The notes: a model not told the origin generated them from the sequence alone. Positions 8,727-17,626 are shown, counted from the first letter of the stretch. The stretch: 64,000 nucleotides of DNA from UBA4874 sp002399435 (GCA_036823195.1 DAISGI010000006.1:18442-82441), one strand, 5' to 3'. A program made the numbers and translations.

Positions 8727-9514
8727 GCTGCTTCCCCCTCCTGCATCACTTCGTACAGCTGTTGCTTTTCCATTCTTTCGATTTCCCTTTGATAAACCTG
8801 ACCAAAATAATCCGCTACCTGATCCTTTACCTTTTGGAGATCAGCCGCCCTGCCCAGCTGCTCCGCCATGGAAGTAACCCCTTTGTCGGCAATGCCGCAG
8901 GGCACAATCCATTGAAAACGGCTCAGGTCCGTGTTGACATTGAAGGCAAACCCGTGCTGGGTGACCCAGTGCTTCACTGCCAGACCAATGGCCGTGATTT
9001 TTTTCTCTCCGATCCAGACCCCCGTATGAATCGGATCCCGGCCGGCCGGAATATAATATTCCCGATTCAGAAGACGGATAAACACCTCTTCCAGATTACG
9101 CACAAATGTCCGGATGCTCTTTCCCATGGAGGATAAGTCGATGATCGGATATCCCACGATCTGACCTGGGCCGTGATAGGTGATGTCCCCTCCCCGGTTG
9201 ATGTCATAAACCCGGACTCCCCTCCGGTTCCGCTCTTCCTCCGACAGCAGAAGGTTGGACCGATGACCGGAACGCCCGATGGTCAGAACGTCCGGATGCT
9301 CCAGAAGAAGGAGCACATCCCCGATCCGATCCTGCTGCCTCAGACGCAGCAACTGATTTTGAAGATCCAGAGCCTCCGGATAAGAAAGCCTGCCCAGATC
9401 CACCACCCTGATTGTCGTCTGCTCCGCCACCTTTCCCGGACATCCTGCAATTGTCCTGTTGCTTTTATTTCGGACTGCCATCCTCATCATCCCCGGCCTT
9501 TTGCACCTCATCAT
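8705..9514 (-). CDS. lipB: Octanoyltransferase LipB
   Basis: Transfers octanoate from acyl carrier protein to lipoyl domains, the step before LipA. The motif RGGDITYHGPGQIVGYP and the catalytic PCGIADKGVTS (Cys and Lys) are intact. The reading frame opens at 9514 (269 residues), longer than most LipB, and the conserved part begins only near residue 35 (IRVVDLG). ATGs at 9514, 9511, 9490, 9487 and 9481 are all possible. A 24-bp tandem duplication in the overlapping DUF951 gene has copied the same AAAAGGCCGGGGATGATG start context twice. The true start is probably 9490 or 9481. Confidence 0.93.
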   Translation of the reverse strand: MMRCKRPGMMRMAVRNKSNRTIAGCPGKVAEQTTIRVVDLGRLSYPEALDLQNQLLRLRQQDRIGDVLLLLEHPDVLTIGRSGHRSNLLLSEEERNRRGVRVYDINRGGDITYHGPGQIVGYPIIDLSSMGKSIRTFVRNLEEVFIRLLNREYYIPAGRDPIHTGVWIGEKKITAIGLAVKHWVTQHGFAFNVNTDLSRFQWIVPCGIADKGVTSMAEQLGRAADLQKVKDQVADYFGQVYQREIERMEKQQLYEVMQEGEAAWQSRNG

Positions 9515-9704
9515 CCCCGGCCTTTTGCAGGACTTTCTTCAGCCTCTTTCCAAAGGTCTCCCGGTCCAGCATGACGATGCGGCCGCATTTCAGACATTTT
9601 ATCTTGAAATCCACACCGGTCCGGATGACGGTCCAACGGTCACCGCCGCAGGGATGCTTCTTCCGCATCTGTACGATATCTCCAATATTACATTCCACAA
9701 TCAT
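9465..9704 (-). CDS. DUF951 domain protein
   Basis: 79 residues. The small zinc-ribbon-like DUF951 core has GDIVQMRKKHPCGG and CLKCGR, so C19, and C37 and C40, form a plausible metal site. The C-terminus carries an 8-residue in-frame duplication (KAGDDEVQ / KAGDDEDG), which makes it longer than usual. Function is unknown. It often lies near ychF or parB in Bacillota but here sits between a class I amidotransferase and lipB. A ribosome site AGGAGG precedes the ATG. Confidence 0.88.
   Translation of the reverse strand: MIVECNIGDIVQMRKKHPCGGDRWTVIRTGVDFKIKCLKCGRIVMLDRETFGKRLKKVLQKAGDDEVQKAGDDEDGSPK
9482..9529. repeat. Perfect 24-bp tandem duplication inside DUF951 and the lipB start region
   Basis: Positions 9482-9505 and 9506-9529 are identical. 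In the DUF951 frame this duplicates eight residues. In the lipB frame it duplicates a ribosome-site-like AAAAGG plus an ATGATG start pair. Confidence 0.92.
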
Positions 9705-9731
9705 CTTTCTTCTCCTCCTTTCCCAAAAGTT

Positions 9732-10478
9732 TCAGCCGCAGCTTTTCGCCGGCCGGATCTTTCGGGAGGCTTGGACAGCCGCAGCCTTCACAAATGCTTC
9801 AAACAGCCGGATCATGACCGGATCCTCCAGCATGCGTTCCGGATGCCACTGAACCCCGATAAAAAACGGATGGATCTCCGACTCGATCGCCTCAATGATC
9901 CCGTCACTGGTATGAGCCACTGCATGAAGGCCCTTTCCCGGATGCCGGACGGCCTGATGATGAAAGCTGTTTACCCGGACCTGTCCGGTTCCCAGAATCC
10001 TCCTCAGCGCAGACTCTTCAAAGATCCGGACTTCATGAAACCCATACCATTTGGGTGCCGGCTGCTGATGACAAAGAAGGGGTTTGCCGTCCTCCGCCTG
10101 CGTGTAAATATCCTGCCAAATGTCGCCGCCCATGGCAATATTCATCATCTGAATCCCTCTGCAAATACCAAATACCGGGATATCTCCGGCATCAGCCTCC
10201 CGCGCGAGGGCAAGTTCCAACCTGTCCCGGCAGGGGTTGACGTTGCCGATGGCAGGATGGGGCTCCTCTCCGAACCAGCGTGGATCCGGATCCTGCCCGC
10301 CCGTCAGAAGAAGCCCGTCCAGCCGTGCCATTACCGGACCTGCGGCAGCAGGATCCAGTGCCGGGATCAAAAATGGAAGTCCCCCGGACCGGTAAATCCC
10401 TTCAAAGTATCCCGGCCTCAGCCGGCTGTCTCCCGTCTCCCAATCGTAATCACAGGTGATGCCGATAACTGGCCTCAC
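9732..10478 (-). CDS. Gamma-glutamyl-gamma-aminobutyrate hydrolase-type class I glutamine amidotransferase (peptidase C26)
   Basis: 248 residues. The class I amidotransferase nucleophile C106 is in FGICRGIQ, and the His212/Glu214 pair is in VQWHPE. The family includes PuuD, which hydrolyses gamma-glutamyl-GABA. The substrate here is not known. It begins with GTG (10476-10478), with AGGAGG 9 nt upstream. It directly follows glnA (about 50 bp), which suggests a role in gamma-glutamyl or glutamine metabolism. Confidence 0.88.
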   Translation of the reverse strand: MRPVIGITCDYDWETGDSRLRPGYFEGIYRSGGLPFLIPALDPAAAGPVMARLDGLLLTGGQDPDPRWFGEEPHPAIGNVNPCRDRLELALAREADAGDIPVFGICRGIQMMNIAMGGDIWQDIYTQAEDGKPLLCHQQPAPKWYGFHEVRIFEESALRRILGTGQVRVNSFHHQAVRHPGKGLHAVAHTSDGIIEAIESEIHPFFIGVQWHPERMLEDPVMIRLFEAFVKAAAVQASRKIRPAKSCG

Positions 10479-10498
10479 AACAAACCGCCTCCTGAACG

Positions 10499-10518
10499 GT
10501 TTTCCGGATGGAAAACCT
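10499..10518 (-). terminator. Small hairpin between glnA and the C26 amidotransferase
   Basis: GGTTTTCC and GGAAAACC pair around a 4-nt loop just after the glnA stop. No T-run follows on the minus strand, so it may be an RNA-processing or stability hairpin rather than a terminator. Confidence 0.3.
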
Positions 10519-10527
10519 CTGAAATAA

Positions 10528-11859
10528 TTAGAATTTACTCAGATATTGATCCAGTTCCCATTGACTGATCTGCGTTTTGTATTTCTTCCACTCAATCCGC
10601 TTTGCCTCCCGGTACCGGCTGTCGATATGCCTGCCCAGAGCATTCCGGATCAGGGAGTCCTTGTCCAGCGCCTCCATTGCTTCCTTAAGATTGCCGGGGA
10701 GGCAGCGGATGCATTCCTTTTCCCGCTCGCAGTCCGTCATATCAAAAATGTTCCGGTTAACGGGGGCCGGAGGCTGAGTTTTTTTTCGGATACCGTCCAG
10801 TCCCGCTTTTAATGTGACCGCCAGTGCCAGATAGGGATTGCAGGACGGATCCGGGCTTCTCAGCTCCAGTCTGGTTCCCTGCCCCCGTTTGCTGGGAATC
10901 CGGATCAGGGGGCTCCGGTTCCGGAAGGACCAGGCAATGTACACCGGTGCTTCATATCCGGCAATCAGCCTTTTGTAGGAATTGACCAGAGGATTGGTAA
11001 TCGCGGTAATCGCCGGTGCATGTTCCAGGAGGCCCCCCATGTAATAATATGCCTCCTGGCTGAGTTGATGCGGATCCTGCGGGTCATGGAATACATTCTT
11101 CCCATCCCTGAAAACGGACTGATTCAGATGCATTCCGGATCCGGCAATTCCGGCAATGGGCTTTGGCATAAACGTGGCATGAAGCCTGTGCTGCTGCGCA
11201 ATAAACCGAACAACCATTTTGAAGGTCATGACATTGTCCGCTGTGGTCAGGGCATCGCTGTATTTAAAATCGATTTCATGCTGGCCCGGCGCCGCCTCAT
11301 GGTGAGAGGCCTCCACCTCAAAGCCCATCTGCTCCAGGGTCAGGCACATATCCCTCCTGGCGTCTTCTCCCCGGTCCACCGGCCCCAGATCAAAATATCC
11401 TCCGTTGTCGTTGGTTGCAACGGTGGGGTGCCCTTCTTCATCCGTATGAAACAGAAAGAACTCCGCTTCCGGTCCGACCTCCAGGGTATAGCCCATTTCC
11501 TCCGCTTCCCGGATCACGCGCCGAAGTGTATTCCGCGGACAGCCTTCGAAAGGGGTGCCGTCCGCTCCGTAAACATCGCAGATCAGCCGGGCTGTTTTGC
11601 CTTCCCCGGAGCTCCAGGGATAAATCACAAAGGAATCCGGGTCCGGATAAAGCAACATATCGGATTCTTCGATGCGCACAAATCCTTCAATGGAGGATCC
11701 ATCGAACAGAATCTCACGATTCAGGGCCTTTTTCAGCTGTTTTTGCGTAATTGCCACATTTTTCAGGGTGCCAAAGATGTCCGTAAACTGAAGGCGGATA
11801 AACTGCACCTGTTTTTCCCTGCATATCTGCAGAATGTCTTCGCTTGTATATTTTGCCAT
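10528..11859 (-). CDS. glnA: Glutamine synthetase type I (GSI-alpha)
   Basis: 443 residues from the ATG at 11859, which has AAGGG 7 to 8 nt upstream. An ATG-like start 24 bp earlier lacks this. The beta-grasp motif FDGSSIEGFVRIEESDM, the ATP-binding and metal motifs (GPEAEFFLF, HHEAAPGQHEID, SGMHLNQS) and RSPDPSCNPYLA are all present. It makes glutamine from glutamate, ammonia and ATP. There is no adenylylation-loop tyrosine region of the GSI-beta kind. It lies 42 bp after the DUF4129 gene, with no room for a strong separate promoter. Confidence 0.95.
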   Translation of the reverse strand: MAKYTSEDILQICREKQVQFIRLQFTDIFGTLKNVAITQKQLKKALNREILFDGSSIEGFVRIEESDMLLYPDPDSFVIYPWSSGEGKTARLICDVYGADGTPFEGCPRNTLRRVIREAEEMGYTLEVGPEAEFFLFHTDEEGHPTVATNDNGGYFDLGPVDRGEDARRDMCLTLEQMGFEVEASHHEAAPGQHEIDFKYSDALTTADNVMTFKMVVRFIAQQHRLHATFMPKPIAGIAGSGMHLNQSVFRDGKNVFHDPQDPHQLSQEAYYYMGGLLEHAPAITAITNPLVNSYKRLIAGYEAPVYIAWSFRNRSPLIRIPSKRGQGTRLELRSPDPSCNPYLALAVTLKAGLDGIRKKTQPPAPVNRNIFDMTDCEREKECIRCLPGNLKEAMEALDKDSLIRNALGRHIDSRYREAKRIEWKKYKTQISQWELDQYLSKF

Positions 11860-11901
11860 TTTTGTGTTCCCTTCTTCTACCAACCTAAGAGGTCATATAA
11901 T

Positions 11902-13209
11902 TTATTCCATCAAATCTTTTTTGAGTGCATGCACTTCGTCATCCGAAATGGTTCCGTTCCCATACCGGGCGGTCCCATACAACCGTTTCAGCGAAGGCTG
12001 CAGATCTTGCTCCAGCATTCCGTTCCCGGCCAGATCCCGGATGGTCTCATCCGGCGTCCGGCTGGCATGAAACCCATATCCGTTCCGGATGGATTTTTGC
12101 ACCAGGTGACGGTACAGATACCGGATTCTCTGCCGGTTGCCCGCCAGCTGACCCCACCCTGGCTCCCTTCGAAAAAGGCGGCCCATCCGATCCCGGATGC
12201 TGTCTGCGTAGTTGCGCCGTACTGCCTGCCAGTCCATCAGACTTTCCTTTTCGTCCCGGTAGCCCAATGTCTCTCCCTGCCAGCCGCCCTCCGCCAGCCA
12301 ATGCCGGATCCATCGGGTAAAACGGCGGAACAGACGGATCAGTGTCCGGACAAGAAAAACCAGAAATCCGGTGAGAAGAACAGCAGCAAGAACATACCCG
12401 ATGATCCGGACCACCTGATCCCAGAAAGGGGAAGACTTTGCCGGCCCGGCAGGCGGCAGCTGAGGCGTCTGCCTCTCTCCCCCCGGTTCCCCTCCCCGAT
12501 TCCCGGTATCGAGCAGGCTCATGATCCGCCACAAAATCCCCAAAAGAAAGAAGGTTACAGCCTTCACGGCATTCAGAACCGTATCCTTCAGGGTATGGTA
12601 GCCTGCTAGGAAAAGCCCGGCCACCAGGGTAACCGCGGTAATGATGCGATTGTTCCTTTTTACGGATGGCAGGGAGGAGGAATCCTTCAATTCTTCCCTG
12701 GATATTTTCTTCAGTACATCGGAATTGATCCAGTGCAAATGGGTCGGAACCGCAATCAGTCCTGCATACAGTATGGCGCTTTGATACGGCCGCAGCACCA
12801 CGATCCGTCCGTAAAGGAAATAAGCAAGGAAATAAACCAGGAGGGACACAAAGCAATAAGCCCTGGGAAATGCTGTCGGAAAAGGCAGATCCGTGGTCAA
12901 AATGGCACGGCAGGCGACAGCGAGGGAGAGCAGGGCAAAAAGAATCCCACCGGCTGTGCCGCCGCCGAACAGGAGCCCGGATCCAATGCAGGCGACGAGG
13001 GAAAGGGCGACAGATGGCAGCCGGCTTCTCCGTATCAACAGCCTGCGGAAGATCATACCTGCGGCATAGGTCCCCACCAGCAGCCCGATCCCGGCATAGG
13101 GATTCCGCTGTGGAAAAGCAGCCAGGCAAACGGACAGCGCAATGGGAAAAGCCGACCAGACATCCGTCCAGAGCGCCGCTGCTTCAGAAATAACCAATCT
13201 TCGATTCAT
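11902..13209 (-). CDS. DUF4129 domain polytopic membrane protein
   Basis: 435 residues. Roughly six membrane spans fill the first 220 residues. One more lies near 265-285, followed by a cytoplasmic C-terminal DUF4129-like domain (IRYLYRHLVQKSIRNGYGF onward). It overlaps the DUF58 stop by 4 bp (ATGA). In many bacteria a MoxR-DUF58 pair is followed by a transglutaminase-DUF4129 protein. Here I see no transglutaminase Cys-His-Asp core, so only the membrane and DUF4129 parts remain. Confidence 0.8.
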   Translation of the reverse strand: MNRRLVISEAAALWTDVWSAFPIALSVCLAAFPQRNPYAGIGLLVGTYAAGMIFRRLLIRRSRLPSVALSLVACIGSGLLFGGGTAGGILFALLSLAVACRAILTTDLPFPTAFPRAYCFVSLLVYFLAYFLYGRIVVLRPYQSAILYAGLIAVPTHLHWINSDVLKKISREELKDSSSLPSVKRNNRIITAVTLVAGLFLAGYHTLKDTVLNAVKAVTFFLLGILWRIMSLLDTGNRGGEPGGERQTPQLPPAGPAKSSPFWDQVVRIIGYVLAAVLLTGFLVFLVRTLIRLFRRFTRWIRHWLAEGGWQGETLGYRDEKESLMDWQAVRRNYADSIRDRMGRLFRREPGWGQLAGNRQRIRYLYRHLVQKSIRNGYGFHASRTPDETIRDLAGNGMLEQDLQPSLKRLYGTARYGNGTISDDEVHALKKDLME

Positions 13210-14342
13210 CCGGCATTCCCCTTCGCTTCCTCCGGGAACCCTTTTTTCGGTTCCCTTGTCATGTCCGATTCCGTAGTACCCTCCAAAAAGATCGTATCCA
13301 CAGAATTGCCCTGATCTCTCAGCCGGGCAATTTGATTTTCCATTCTTTCGCTGACAAAAGAAGTAATGAGGAGGATATCCGCCGGAGGGTTTTCCCGGTC
13401 CAGTTCCTCTTCCAGAAAGGTAAAAAACGTACAGCTTCGGACAAGGATCAACTTCGCCAGAACTTCCAGAATGAGATTCAGCTGCTCCCGGCCGGGCTGC
13501 GGTCCGACCCGGATGGGCCGATTCCTTTCATCCATCTCACAGGCATTGCTGCCAAATCCGACAGGAATGCCGTTTTCAATGGCATTCTGGGCAATGGTGG
13601 CGCTATAGGAGATTCCCCGTTCAATCCGATCCGGATCCGTGACGGCATCCCACATGCCCTCGCTCAGGTCAATATTGAGCAGGATCATGATATGGGGATC
13701 CGCCGTGTGATCCCGGTCGTACACCTTGAATGCACCGGTGCGGGCGGACGCCTTCCAGCTGATCCGGTTCAGCGGATCCCCATATTGGTAATCCCGGACA
13801 CCGGATACCAGAAAGGGATCTTCCAGGATCCACCGGCGCACCGCAACCTCCCCCATCCAGCTGTGGGAAGGAAAGGGGATCTCGCTTAAGGGGAGCAGCC
13901 TGGGATAAACCAGCAGCTGGGCATCCACCCGAAAATCCCGGTTCAGTTCCTGTATGCCGAACGCATCCCCGCAGGTCATGGCGGCAGAGGACAACCGGTA
14001 GCAGCCCCTTTTTTCGCAGAGAATCCGATGACGTCTGGTAATGGCGGTATAGGGCATCAGGCTGAAGACACTTTTATGGAATTCATCATATTTAATCGCC
14101 AGATCGGACTGCCGGTGAAACTTCAGGTTGGGATTCATTTTGGACTCCATCCGCAGCCAGGGAATGGGAAGAAGCTTTTTGTTCTGAATGCGTTCCACCA
14201 TTTCAGCCTCTTCTCCTTCAAAAACAGCGGACGTGCTGAAAGTGCGGGTATAGGTCAGCCCCGACAACCCCCAATGCTTATAAATCCAGCCCTGAAGCAG
14301 TATGATTGTGACGATCAGGAACAAAAACCAGGATAGGGACAT
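13206..14342 (-). CDS. DUF58 domain protein (VWA-like, MoxR partner)
   Basis: 378 residues. A short N-terminal hydrophobic anchor precedes a central beta-rich part. The DUF58 signature GDPLNRISWKASARTGAFKV follows, then a VWA-like fold (MILLNIDLSEGMWD). DUF58 proteins are the usual partners of MoxR ATPases, and the molecular task is not settled. Its ATG overlaps the moxR stop by one base, and its end overlaps the next gene by four, so the trio is translationally coupled. Confidence 0.9.
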   Translation of the reverse strand: MSLSWFLFLIVTIILLQGWIYKHWGLSGLTYTRTFSTSAVFEGEEAEMVERIQNKKLLPIPWLRMESKMNPNLKFHRQSDLAIKYDEFHKSVFSLMPYTAITRRHRILCEKRGCYRLSSAAMTCGDAFGIQELNRDFRVDAQLLVYPRLLPLSEIPFPSHSWMGEVAVRRWILEDPFLVSGVRDYQYGDPLNRISWKASARTGAFKVYDRDHTADPHIMILLNIDLSEGMWDAVTDPDRIERGISYSATIAQNAIENGIPVGFGSNACEMDERNRPIRVGPQPGREQLNLILEVLAKLILVRSCTFFTFLEEELDRENPPADILLITSFVSERMENQIARLRDQGNSVDTIFLEGTTESDMTREPKKGFPEEAKGNAG

Positions 14343-15316
14343 TATGCATGCCTGCCTTCTTCTGTCAATTCTTCCTCGGATGGAACCGGAATTTCCCGGA
14401 GAATCTGCTCCAGAACCTGCTCACTGTAATTTTCCTTTATCCTGGAGGTATTGCGCAGGATAATGCGGTGAGCCAGCACCGGTTTCACCATGGCCTTTAC
14501 GTCGTCGGGGGAAACATATTCCCGGCCGTTCAATATCGCATGGACCTGGACACACTTCAGCAGCGCCTGACTGCCGCGGGGACTGACTCCCAGGATCAGA
14601 TCCGGGTGCTCCCGTGTTTTTTCCACAATATCCATAATATATTTCAGGATATCCCCGCTTACATACAAGTCGGAATAACTCTGCTGTGCCTCCCGTATCT
14701 CTTCCCTGGAGGCGACTTTCCCAATCTCCTCCAAAGGCTGTCTGCCCCGGAACCTTTTCAGGACCTCCAACCCTTCCTCCGTGGAGGGGTAGCCCATTTT
14801 GATCTTCAGCAGGAACCGGTCCAGCTGGGCTTCCGGCAGTGGAAAGGTCCCCTGTGTTTCCACCGGATTCTGGGTGGCAATCACCAGAAAAGGCCGGTCC
14901 AAAGCCTGTGTCTCCCCGTCTATGGTCACCTGACGTTCCTCCATGCACTCCAGCAGGCTGGATTGGGTCCTGGGTGTGGCGCGGTTGATCTCGTCCGCAA
15001 GCAGGATATTGGTGAAAACCGGACCCGGCCGAAAAACAAATTCCCCTGCTTTCTGATTGAAATAGTTGAGGCCGCTGATGTCCGTTGGAAGCAGATCGGG
15101 CGTAAACTGAATCCGGCGGAACGTAAGATCCAGCGAACGTGCCATTGTCTTGGCCATGAGGGTTTTGCCCATGCCCGGAACATCCTCCAGCAAAATATGG
15201 CCGGATGCAAAAAGCGCAATCAGGAGCTCGTCAATGACTTCGCCCTTGCCGACAATCACCTTTTGAATATTGGATTTTACCCTTTCGGAAAGCTGTTTGA
15301 TTTTTGAATGATCCAT
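14342..15316 (-). CDS. MoxR family AAA+ ATPase
   Basis: 324 residues from the ATG at 15316 (MDHSKIKQ), chosen because AAAGGAG lies 8 nt upstream. The open frame runs further back into the repeat region but without a start signal. Walker A is DVPGMGKT (45-52) and Walker B is LLADEINRA. The MoxR signature PTDISGLNYFN and sensor QNPVETQGTFPLPEAQLDRF are present. It probably acts as a chaperone-like ATPase with the DUF58 and DUF4129 products. Confidence 0.94.
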   Translation of the reverse strand: MDHSKIKQLSERVKSNIQKVIVGKGEVIDELLIALFASGHILLEDVPGMGKTLMAKTMARSLDLTFRRIQFTPDLLPTDISGLNYFNQKAGEFVFRPGPVFTNILLADEINRATPRTQSSLLECMEERQVTIDGETQALDRPFLVIATQNPVETQGTFPLPEAQLDRFLLKIKMGYPSTEEGLEVLKRFRGRQPLEEIGKVASREEIREAQQSYSDLYVSGDILKYIMDIVEKTREHPDLILGVSPRGSQALLKCVQVHAILNGREYVSPDDVKAMVKPVLAHRIILRNTSRIKENYSEQVLEQILREIPVPSEEELTEEGRHA

Positions 15317-15377
15317 CTCAGACTCCTTTGCCCTGCGCTTACTGTCCCATTTTCGGCTCTGCCGGAAACGCTGATGT

Positions 15378-15680
15378 TTTCGCAATTCGTTCCCAAATTC
15401 CTGCCAGCCAGGTTCCTTTTCGTTCTCCTGCCNNNNNNNNNNNNNNNNNNNNNNNNNNNNNNNNNNNNNNNNNNNNNNNNNNNNNNNNNNNNNNNNNNNN
15501 NNNNNNNNNNNNNNNNNNNNNNNNNNNNNNNNTTTCGCAATTCGTTCCCAAATTCCTGCCAGCCAGGTTCCTTTTCGTTCTCCTGCCAGATCCCTTTTCG
15601 TTCTCCTGCCAGATCCCTTTTCGTTCTCCTGCCGGGTTCCTTTTCGTTCTCCTGCCGGGTTCCTTTTCGTTCCTTATCCT
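15378..15680. repeat. 23-bp minisatellite containing the assembly gap
   Basis: After the gap, units of the form TTCCTTTTCGTTCTCCTGCC+3 run at 15568-15590, 15591-15613, 15614-15636 and 15637-15659, with a partial unit at 15660. The 55 bp before the gap (15378-15432) are identical to the 55 bp after it (15533-15587). Translations across it are repetitive shadows, not genes. The region 15317-15839 otherwise holds only the terminator at 15764-15798. Confidence 0.9.
15433..15532. other. Assembly gap (100 N)
   Basis: Exactly 100 N, the conventional placeholder for a gap of unknown size, lies inside the minisatellite. True length and copy number are unknown. Confidence 0.99.
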
Positions 15681-15763
15681 TGATACATGCATGAATAGTT
15701 AATTGTTCGACATGCAATCCTTCATTCCTTCCGCACCGCAATATTTGAGTGGACTTGCCACCG

Positions 15764-15798
15764 ACAAAGAAGAAAAGGCTGCATGAGCCTGCAGCCTT
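15764..15798 (-). terminator. Rho-independent terminator after the small Trp-rich gene
   Basis: On the minus strand AAGGCTGCA and TGCAGCCTT form a perfect 9-bp stem with a 6-nt loop, followed by TTCTTCTTTG. It lies 42 bp after the stop of the gene ending at 15840. Confidence 0.8.
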
Positions 15799-15839
15799 GC
15801 AAAACTGTACAACATCAATTTGAAAAAGCGCATTCCCCG

Positions 15840-16154
15840 TTATCGGATGCTGAGATAAACCGATAAATTTCTTTTTATTTCTTCGGCCTGATCCGCCTCA
15901 TCGGCCTGAATCCGGATTTGATTCCCTTCCGTTTGAATTGCAAGGTCCCCAAATCCCCTGGACTTCAGATAATCCTCCACAGAGGATGGCCCACCGTCTC
16001 CCTGGGCCACGCATTCCTTGTCTCCCACATAATCCTGATTGACATAAACCTGATAGAACTCATTGCCTTCCTTTACACGGTTTCTGTCATTATCCTGACT
16101 GACAATGGGCCAGAGAGGCCAAAATCCATTTAAATTGTTTGGATCCCACCACAT
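15840..16154 (-). CDS. Small Trp-rich protein, function unknown
   Basis: 104 residues from the ATG at 16154, which has GGAGGG 7 nt upstream. The open frame extends to 16229 without a start signal. The N-terminus is rich in Trp, Pro and Asn (WWDPNNLNGFWPLWP). The rest is hydrophilic and acidic with a possible beta-alpha fold (ending KRNLSVYLSIR). There is no signal peptide, membrane span or cysteine pair. I recognise no family. It follows the membrane GAF sensor by 105 bp on the same strand and ends at a terminator. Confidence 0.7.
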   Translation of the reverse strand: MWWDPNNLNGFWPLWPIVSQDNDRNRVKEGNEFYQVYVNQDYVGDKECVAQGDGGPSSVEDYLKSRGFGDLAIQTEGNQIRIQADEADQAEEIKRNLSVYLSIR

Positions 16155-16259
16155 GATTTTCCCTCCTTCCGCTGAATTTGCCACACAGTTAGTATTCATT
16201 GGAAGAATGGATTTCATGCTTCCGTCCATGGAATTTCAATCAATTTTCTGTCCATCCCG

Positions 16260-17456
16260 TTAGACAGATAAAATTCGTTTGTCCACGATCCCCCGGACCG
16301 GCTTTCCGGAGTCGAGCTGGTTCAAAAGAACGCTGGTTTCGGAAGTGCGTTTTGAATGCAAGGATGCCATATACTCCATATTTTCCAGATAGGTACAGAG
16401 CAGATTGGCAATCATGGAAAACAATATGACCTCCTCACCGGTAATCTCAGTGCGGTTCCATCCACTCAGGGAAAGTACTCCATTGATGCGGGGACCCCGG
16501 ATCAGAGGAACGGCCAGGGAATGCTCCTGAAGGATATATTCCTTTTCTCCTCCCGGAGAATTCCCCTTTTTATACTCCCGAATCAGCTGATGAATATTTT
16601 GTTTTTCTTCGGGAGAGGGCTTGCCATAAGTCTCCACTTCTTCATTCCGGATCAGGAAAATACAGGATCGTTCCACCCAGAACAGCTGATTGCACAAAAC
16701 AAGCAACCGGTTCATCACCTCTTCCATATCAGCATCCACATGAAACTTTCCCACCATCTCATACAATGCCATCAGTTTCCGGTTCATATCCCCCAGATCC
16801 GCATTTCTTTTCTTCAGGATCCTAAGCCGGTTCGCCCTGTAAAAATATTGCCCCCACAAAATGGAAGGCAGCACATAAAACAATAGGGTACTGATGCCGA
16901 GCACTGTCAGGCCCATGGTTTCATTCATCCTTCCTGCATTCACTGTCAGCAAAAAAAAGGCTGACGGAAGCCGGGACATCGCCCCGATGCAAAGGACGCA
17001 GCCTGCCAGTCCGGATATCATGCCCCGGATCCCGTACAGAACATGGAAGGTAAAAAGCGGCAGAAAAATGCAGGGGATCAGCGGGCTGGTGATTCCGCCT
17101 GTCAGAAACAACAGTGTCAGAGTCATCAAAAAGTCCGCTCCGCAAAAAAGAAGCCTGGCCGGCCCGATACCGATCATCGGCCGGAACATACAGAAAACCA
17201 GGACCTGATAAACTCCAAAACACAGAAGCAGATCTTTCCCATCCTGAAAAAAACCGTCTGTTTTCAGTATCAGTAAAATTGAAAAGATCAAAACACAGAC
17301 ACGAAACAGCAATAAAGGCAGGGTGATTTTTCCCGCATCCACATTACTGTTTCCGGCCGCTTTCCTTCTGGTACCATGAAACTTTCTCATACGAATTCCT
17401 CCATTCGTTTCTTGCATCCGGCTTGTCCCATCCGGATTCTGTCCCCTGTTTTCCAT
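16260..17456 (-). CDS. Membrane protein with C-terminal GAF domain, no output domain
   Basis: 398 residues from the ATG at 17456, preceded by AGGAGG at 11 nt. In-frame ATGs at 17507 and 17495 lack one. Five or six membrane spans fill residues 40-200. A short coiled-coil-like linker (RILKKRNADLGDMNRKL) follows, then a GAF-type domain from about 225 to 375. The layout resembles the input half of a sensor kinase or cyclase, but no kinase, GGDEF or phosphatase domain follows. It may signal through a partner. The linked small gene downstream is the only adjacent candidate. Confidence 0.7.
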   Translation of the reverse strand: MENRGQNPDGTSRMQETNGGIRMRKFHGTRRKAAGNSNVDAGKITLPLLLFRVCVLIFSILLILKTDGFFQDGKDLLLCFGVYQVLVFCMFRPMIGIGPARLLFCGADFLMTLTLLFLTGGITSPLIPCIFLPLFTFHVLYGIRGMISGLAGCVLCIGAMSRLPSAFFLLTVNAGRMNETMGLTVLGISTLLFYVLPSILWGQYFYRANRLRILKKRNADLGDMNRKLMALYEMVGKFHVDADMEEVMNRLLVLCNQLFWVERSCIFLIRNEEVETYGKPSPEEKQNIHQLIREYKKGNSPGGEKEYILQEHSLAVPLIRGPRINGVLSLSGWNRTEITGEEVILFSMIANLLCTYLENMEYMASLHSKRTSETSVLLNQLDSGKPVRGIVDKRILSV

Positions 17457-17626
17457 ATTTTCGACTTCCTCCTGTGACAAGCCTTTATTTCCCATACTAT
17501 TACCCAAATATTTCTATCTACACCAATAAATATAATGTCGTTATTTCTGACAAAGAAGTCCCACTGTGTAAACAATCCTGTCACAAAAGGAGGGAAAAAC
17601 AGTCGGAATTTGTTTTTCTTTTTTAT

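Noticed and set aside
15277..15741. Repetitive open frames across the gap (RRTKR/NEKEPG-type repeats)
   Set aside because: Arise from a 23-bp repeat, whose length is not a multiple of three, so all frames stay open by composition. They cross 100 N and lack start signals.
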